A stretch of DNA of 64,000 bases from Odobenus rosmarus divergens (taxonomy: Eukaryota; Chordata; Mammalia; Carnivora; Odobenidae), in NCBI RefSeq assembly GCF_000321225.1, contig NW_004450397.1:2105166-2169165 (forward strand), written 5' to 3'. Positions 59,991-64,000 of the stretch are shown piece by piece; position 1 is the stretch's first letter; each line of letters starts with the position of its first letter. The notes below the pieces were generated by a model. It searched no databases. It was not told where the DNA came from and worked only from the letters and a program-made list of their open reading frames with translations. The position numbers were made by a program, and so were the translations under genes.

Positions 59991-60908
59991 TATTGCTAAA
60001 GTTTTAACAAATATATTTTTATCTGATTTAGCAGTTATATTGGAGACTACAAAATTTTGCTGTTATTGTTTTGCATTTACATTAGGTGTTATGTTGCTTC
60101 AGAATTATTTTTATTAGACTTAATGAAGGCAAAGAGCTGTCTGTTCTTTTAAAAATTTCTCTATACCTTCTAGCAACTCTGGTTTTTATAATGGGAACTT
60201 TGTCCAAAATTAATATTTTTATTTCCCCAACAATGCCTTCCCCTGTGTAAATCAGTTGATATTAACCCTCCTTACTTTCTCTGGATCAGCCTCCAGAATC
60301 TCCCCAATGCTGACTTTGCCAAAGACTCCTCATTTCAATTCTCCTTGCTCTTATTGCCACCATCAATTATTTTCTTTTATCATCCTGAAGATTTTTAATG
60401 GCTTCCCTCTTTTGTGAGTATCATATTATGGGAATGAACCACAAAATTTACTTATGTGCCCATATAATATATTACTATCTACTTGCAGGATCACCATAGT
60501 AGATAATAGTTTATTGTTGTGCTAGGGAGCTAAAGTACATACAATTTTGATCTATTTACTATATAGCCCTTAAATCAAGTATAAAAAGAGTTTTTTTGTT
60601 ATTTCCTAATACATGTTAAAATAAATATCATTTAGAGCCTGACAACTTCGATGTTCTTCCTAAATGAAAAAATCATAAATGATCCCAATTATGGCAAATT
60701 GTATTGGTGCTATGCAAGGGTCGCTTTTAAACTTGCAAAAGTGACTACTACTTTTCAGAATGTTTTGTAGATTTTTACAATGTACTTTTCCTCACAGTAC
60801 CAGCATAGTGTTGTGATTTTGCAGCTAAGGACATTGGGTTATTTTCGTGGCAATGATTAAATTACCAGCATTGTAATCTTTATTTTTGCTGAAGGTAAAA
60901 AAGAATAT
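59991..60908. other. Unassigned intergenic sequence
   Basis: No gene or repeat recognised. Confidence 0.5.
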
Positions 60909-61428
60909 TGTGGTAGGTAGAGTAATGCCCCCTCCAAAGATGTCCATGTCCTAGTAACCCAAGCCTGGGAATATGTTACATTATATGGCAAAAAGGATTT
61001 TGCAGATGTGATTAAATTAAGGATCTTTAGATGGGGAGATTATTCTGGATTATCTGAGTTGAGCCCAAAGTAATTATAAGGGTCCATATAAGAGAAAGCA
61101 GGAAGTGAGAGGATCAGAAGAGATGTAGTGACAGAAGGAAAGGTCGGAGTCAGAGAGAAATTTGAAGATGCTACACTGCTGGCTTTGAAGTTGGAGAAAG
61201 GAACTATGAGCCAAGAAATGTCAATGGCCTCCAAAAGCTGGAAAAGGCAAGGGAATAGAATCTCTCTTAGTCTCCAGAAGGAACCAGCCCTGGTGGTACT
61301 CTGATTTTAACCCAGTGAAACCTTTTTCAAACTTCTTACCTTCAGAACTGTAAGATAATAGACTTGTATTGTTTTAAGCCACTGAGTTTGTGGCAATTTG
61401 TTACAATAGCAATAGAATATATTACAAG
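60909..61428 (+). mobile_element. MLT1-type MaLR solo LTR, sense
   Basis: Begins tgtggtaggtagagtaatgc and continues ccaaagatgtccatgtccta (60935), ttttgcagatgtgattaaat (60998), ggggagattattctggatta (61034), cagaactgtaagataataga (61344) and gccactgagtttgtggcaat (61378), closing with caatagaatatattac. Better preserved than the copy at 24340. No internal sequence or second LTR. Related elements can act as promoters or enhancers, but nothing here shows that. Confidence 0.82.
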
Positions 61429-63984
61429 TATTGACAGACCTTGAACAATTTAGGTAGTCTTGGGCCCCATTAGTGATTCACTTTGAATGGTTTATGCTTC
61501 TCTGAAAGGCACTCTGTCCAAGGGTTCTGAAGAAGCACAAGGCAGACCACCAGTGGCCAGAAGGCTAAGTCCATTTAATTGGCCGCCACTAGTCTGAGAA
61601 TAATGGCAACCCCGGGAGCAGTATCTTCCATCTTCCTTACTCAGTGGTGTTGCTCAGTTGTATATATGGAGGTGTTAGAAATGTGGATATTGAATATCCA
61701 GCTATCCCAGGCTTGAAAGTAATTTTTAAAAATATAACAGGGACACAAGTATGTACCCACTGATGTGTCCTATTGATAAGTGTATGGTCTGCATATAGCA
61801 TAGGTGGGCGTGAGCAAATGTTTCACCAGCATATTACCAGCATTACTAACTCTAAAATTCTTGGGCCCTTAACAGGTGTCTTCTCTACTGCAGCAGTTCC
61901 ATATTTTAGGTTCTGACGCTTCAGCAATGTATTTCTAAGGTGCCAAACTGATTATCAGTTAGAATGCATCCTGCTGACAAGAGGCAACAATGACTAACAG
62001 CCACTTAAACACAAGGATTTCTTTATCTCAGCAAAACTATTATGGCATCTGACGCCTTTTTCCTTCTGAGACTGTAATCCTTAGTGTGTTGCTTTTGTCC
62101 TCATGGTTACAAAACATGTTGCTGTACTTTTATGTCTCACGTCTGTGACTGGTGTGGGGTGGGTGGGGGGGTAGTTAAGGTCAAAGAGCTTTGTCCTTGT
62201 CCCTGCCTTTATATGTAGGAAAGAATGGCCTGTGTCTCACTGAGTAGAAGAACCATGCCACATGGTTACTGTTACTATTAAGATAGTGTAGGGAGGTGTA
62301 TTAGCTTTCCAAGCTCTGAGTACAAAAAAAAAGAGAGAAAAAAAAATGACATTGTGGATAATTGGGGGAGCCGGTCCTCAGAGACTGCAAAGGACACATT
62401 TAAATGAGTGATTTCTGTAAGATGGATTGGTTTACTACTACAGATTCCACAGTTTTTCAGCCGCTGATCCCATTTAAAGACACTGAACTGCATAGAGCTT
62501 CAGCAGAAAGACATGGAGAATGGCCCCCAGATTTATTATTACCTGAATCTTTTGTTGTTCGTATTTTTCTTTGATTCAAAAGGAAAATACTTGCAATGTA
62601 GAATTTTAATGACATTATTAAAAATGTATTCATTTTCTCTCTGTATATATGAGGAAACATTTTTCATGATCTCTTTTCCACTTTTTCCCACCCCTCAAAA
62701 AAGTTTTGGAGCCACAAATAATTCCTAAGAAAATATCTATTATCCCAGTAGACTTTTCCTATCAGGATCTTAGACATAACAATCATTTCAAAGAAATGAT
62801 TCTTACACTCTGAAGTCTGATCAAGTTGCAAAATTCTAAAACATTTTGCAGGCTCTCTCACATATAGCATCTAGCCAAGACCAACAGTTCTAAAATGAAT
62901 TCTTTTTTATTATGTATTGCAAATTTCCTTAAAAGAGAACATATTTCACAACCTAGAAGGTGACATTAATTTTGCACAGCAGTAAAGTTGATGTGTACAG
63001 TGTGTGGCGTGCATCCAACCGTGTCATCCATCAATGAAATTTCAGAGGTTGATTATACTACAGAACAATCCTATAGTAGAAAATTACCCACTTTCTCAGG
63101 AACTACCATTTAAAACATCTCTTTTGAAATGAAATTTGCAACTTCCTTCTAACAACTATAGAAGGGAGATGAGGAGGGGGAAATGAAGGGGAAGGCTCTT
63201 CCTATAATCAAAAGGAAGAGAGAAACATATAAAAGGAGGAAAAGAACATTTAAATTGGCAATATCTCTAAAGAGAAAGCCATATGTTCAGCAAACTTTCC
63301 ATATTCAGTTTTATAATTACTCTTGAGGTTCCTGAGGGCTTCTAAATCAGGCCATCTCTGAAAGAAGATGTATTTTTTGTTGTTTCAAACTGAGACAATC
63401 TCTTCACACTCAGAAATTAGGAATGCACATTAAAATGTTGATAGGAAATTGAGTAGAGAAAGAATTTATATTTTTAATTATCTGACTTTAATAAAAATCA
63501 TATTTAGTCCAGGTCTCTATTAGCCAGTGAAGAAAAGCATGGAGGCAATTACCTTGACAATTGTGACAAAACCATCTAAAGGATATTGTCCTGTTTAGTT
63601 AGCTGGATAGTGGATAAGATGCCTGAAATTGATGGTGCTTATTCAGGAGGCACTGAACTACCCAAAGTGGAACAGAAACTTTTATTCTTTCCAATCTGTG
63701 ACAAGCTCTTGCATTGGTTTCCCTTGTGATAAGAAGTTATTTAAAAGATGAGTGAGAAATGAAACAGTTGTTGCTTGACTTTCGAAAATCATCTAGGAAT
63801 TTTAGATAACTTGATGACTGCTCATTAATTTGGGAGGGTAAAAGATTCCATTTAAGAGAGAGTAAATTCCATAAATGTACATAATAAATACACTGGAGTC
63901 TCAAATGTGTAAGAGGACAAATGGTTAGAGAAAACCAGGAAAGCCTTTTTGGAAGAGGTAATCTTAAAAACAGGATTTCTAAGT
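61429..63984. other. Long unassigned stretch
   Basis: About 2.55 kb without a gene or named element. The part at 61500-61650 is GC-richer (ggccgccactag, accccgggagcag). A purine-rich patch lies at 63160-63250. Open frames at 62278-62870 have no recognisable domain. Confidence 0.45.
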
Positions 63985-63985
63985 C

Positions 63986-64000
63986 TTTTTTTTTTTTTAA
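63986..64000 (-). other. Poly-T at window edge, likely element tail
   Basis: T13 followed by AA at the last bases. Minus-strand SINEs in this window begin with just such a T-run, so a Can-SINE probably continues beyond the edge. Not provable from the window. Confidence 0.4.

Noticed and set aside
61538..61556. CTCF-like string ccaccagtggccag
   Set aside because: It lacks the required R-K-GGC spacing of the core motif, unlike the site at 46240.

Overview
This is a gene-poor, AT-rich stretch of a mammalian nuclear genome. No protein-coding exon, RNA gene or CpG island can be supported. Nearly everything recognisable is transposable-element debris. The strongest organism clue is a set of 15 tRNA-Lys-derived carnivore SINEs (Can-SINE/SINEC). 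Their heads read cctgggtggctcag, followed by ccttcggctcaggtcatgat, a (TC)-rich middle and an (AAATA)n/A tail. This body matches the arctoid type (bears, seals and sea lions, mustelids) better than the dog or cat types. The young L1 3' ends are also of carnivore type. The species is not resolved.

Layout. 1-17 kb: an ancient L1 3' end at the left edge, a long antisense L1 5'-half fragment (930-2960), six young SINEs, two short young L1 tails (6.0 and 13.7 kb), a MIR and a long antisense L2 (15.7-17.2 kb). 17.7-24.9 kb: a stack of decayed antisense L1s pierced by SINEs, one of them inside another SINE's A-tail, and by an antisense MaLR LTR, followed by a sense MLT1-type LTR. 25-37 kb: mostly anonymous sequence with L2 and MIR remnants, microsatellites, a 103-bp duplicated segment (28.0 and 29.3 kb) and a 72-bp tandem duplication (35.3 kb). 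38-48 kb: antisense L1s, a MER5-type DNA transposon, L2 and MIR copies, and a strong CTCF-like motif at 46.24 kb. 49.8-53.8 kb: the youngest L1 activity, namely a twin-primed (5'-inverted) L1 and a 2.0-kb 5'-truncated L1 whose ORF2 is broken. 54-64 kb: another antisense L1 block, MIR, L2, a second MLT1-type LTR and long anonymous stretches. A poly-T at the right edge may be the tail of a further element.

There are no cooperating genes to describe. The value of the window is its layered retrotransposition record, in which target-site duplications give a clear order of events, plus a few candidate noncoding signals. Family names were assigned from remembered consensus features, not a database search. 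Boundaries of ancient elements are approximate to tens of bases. No previously undescribed biological system was found.
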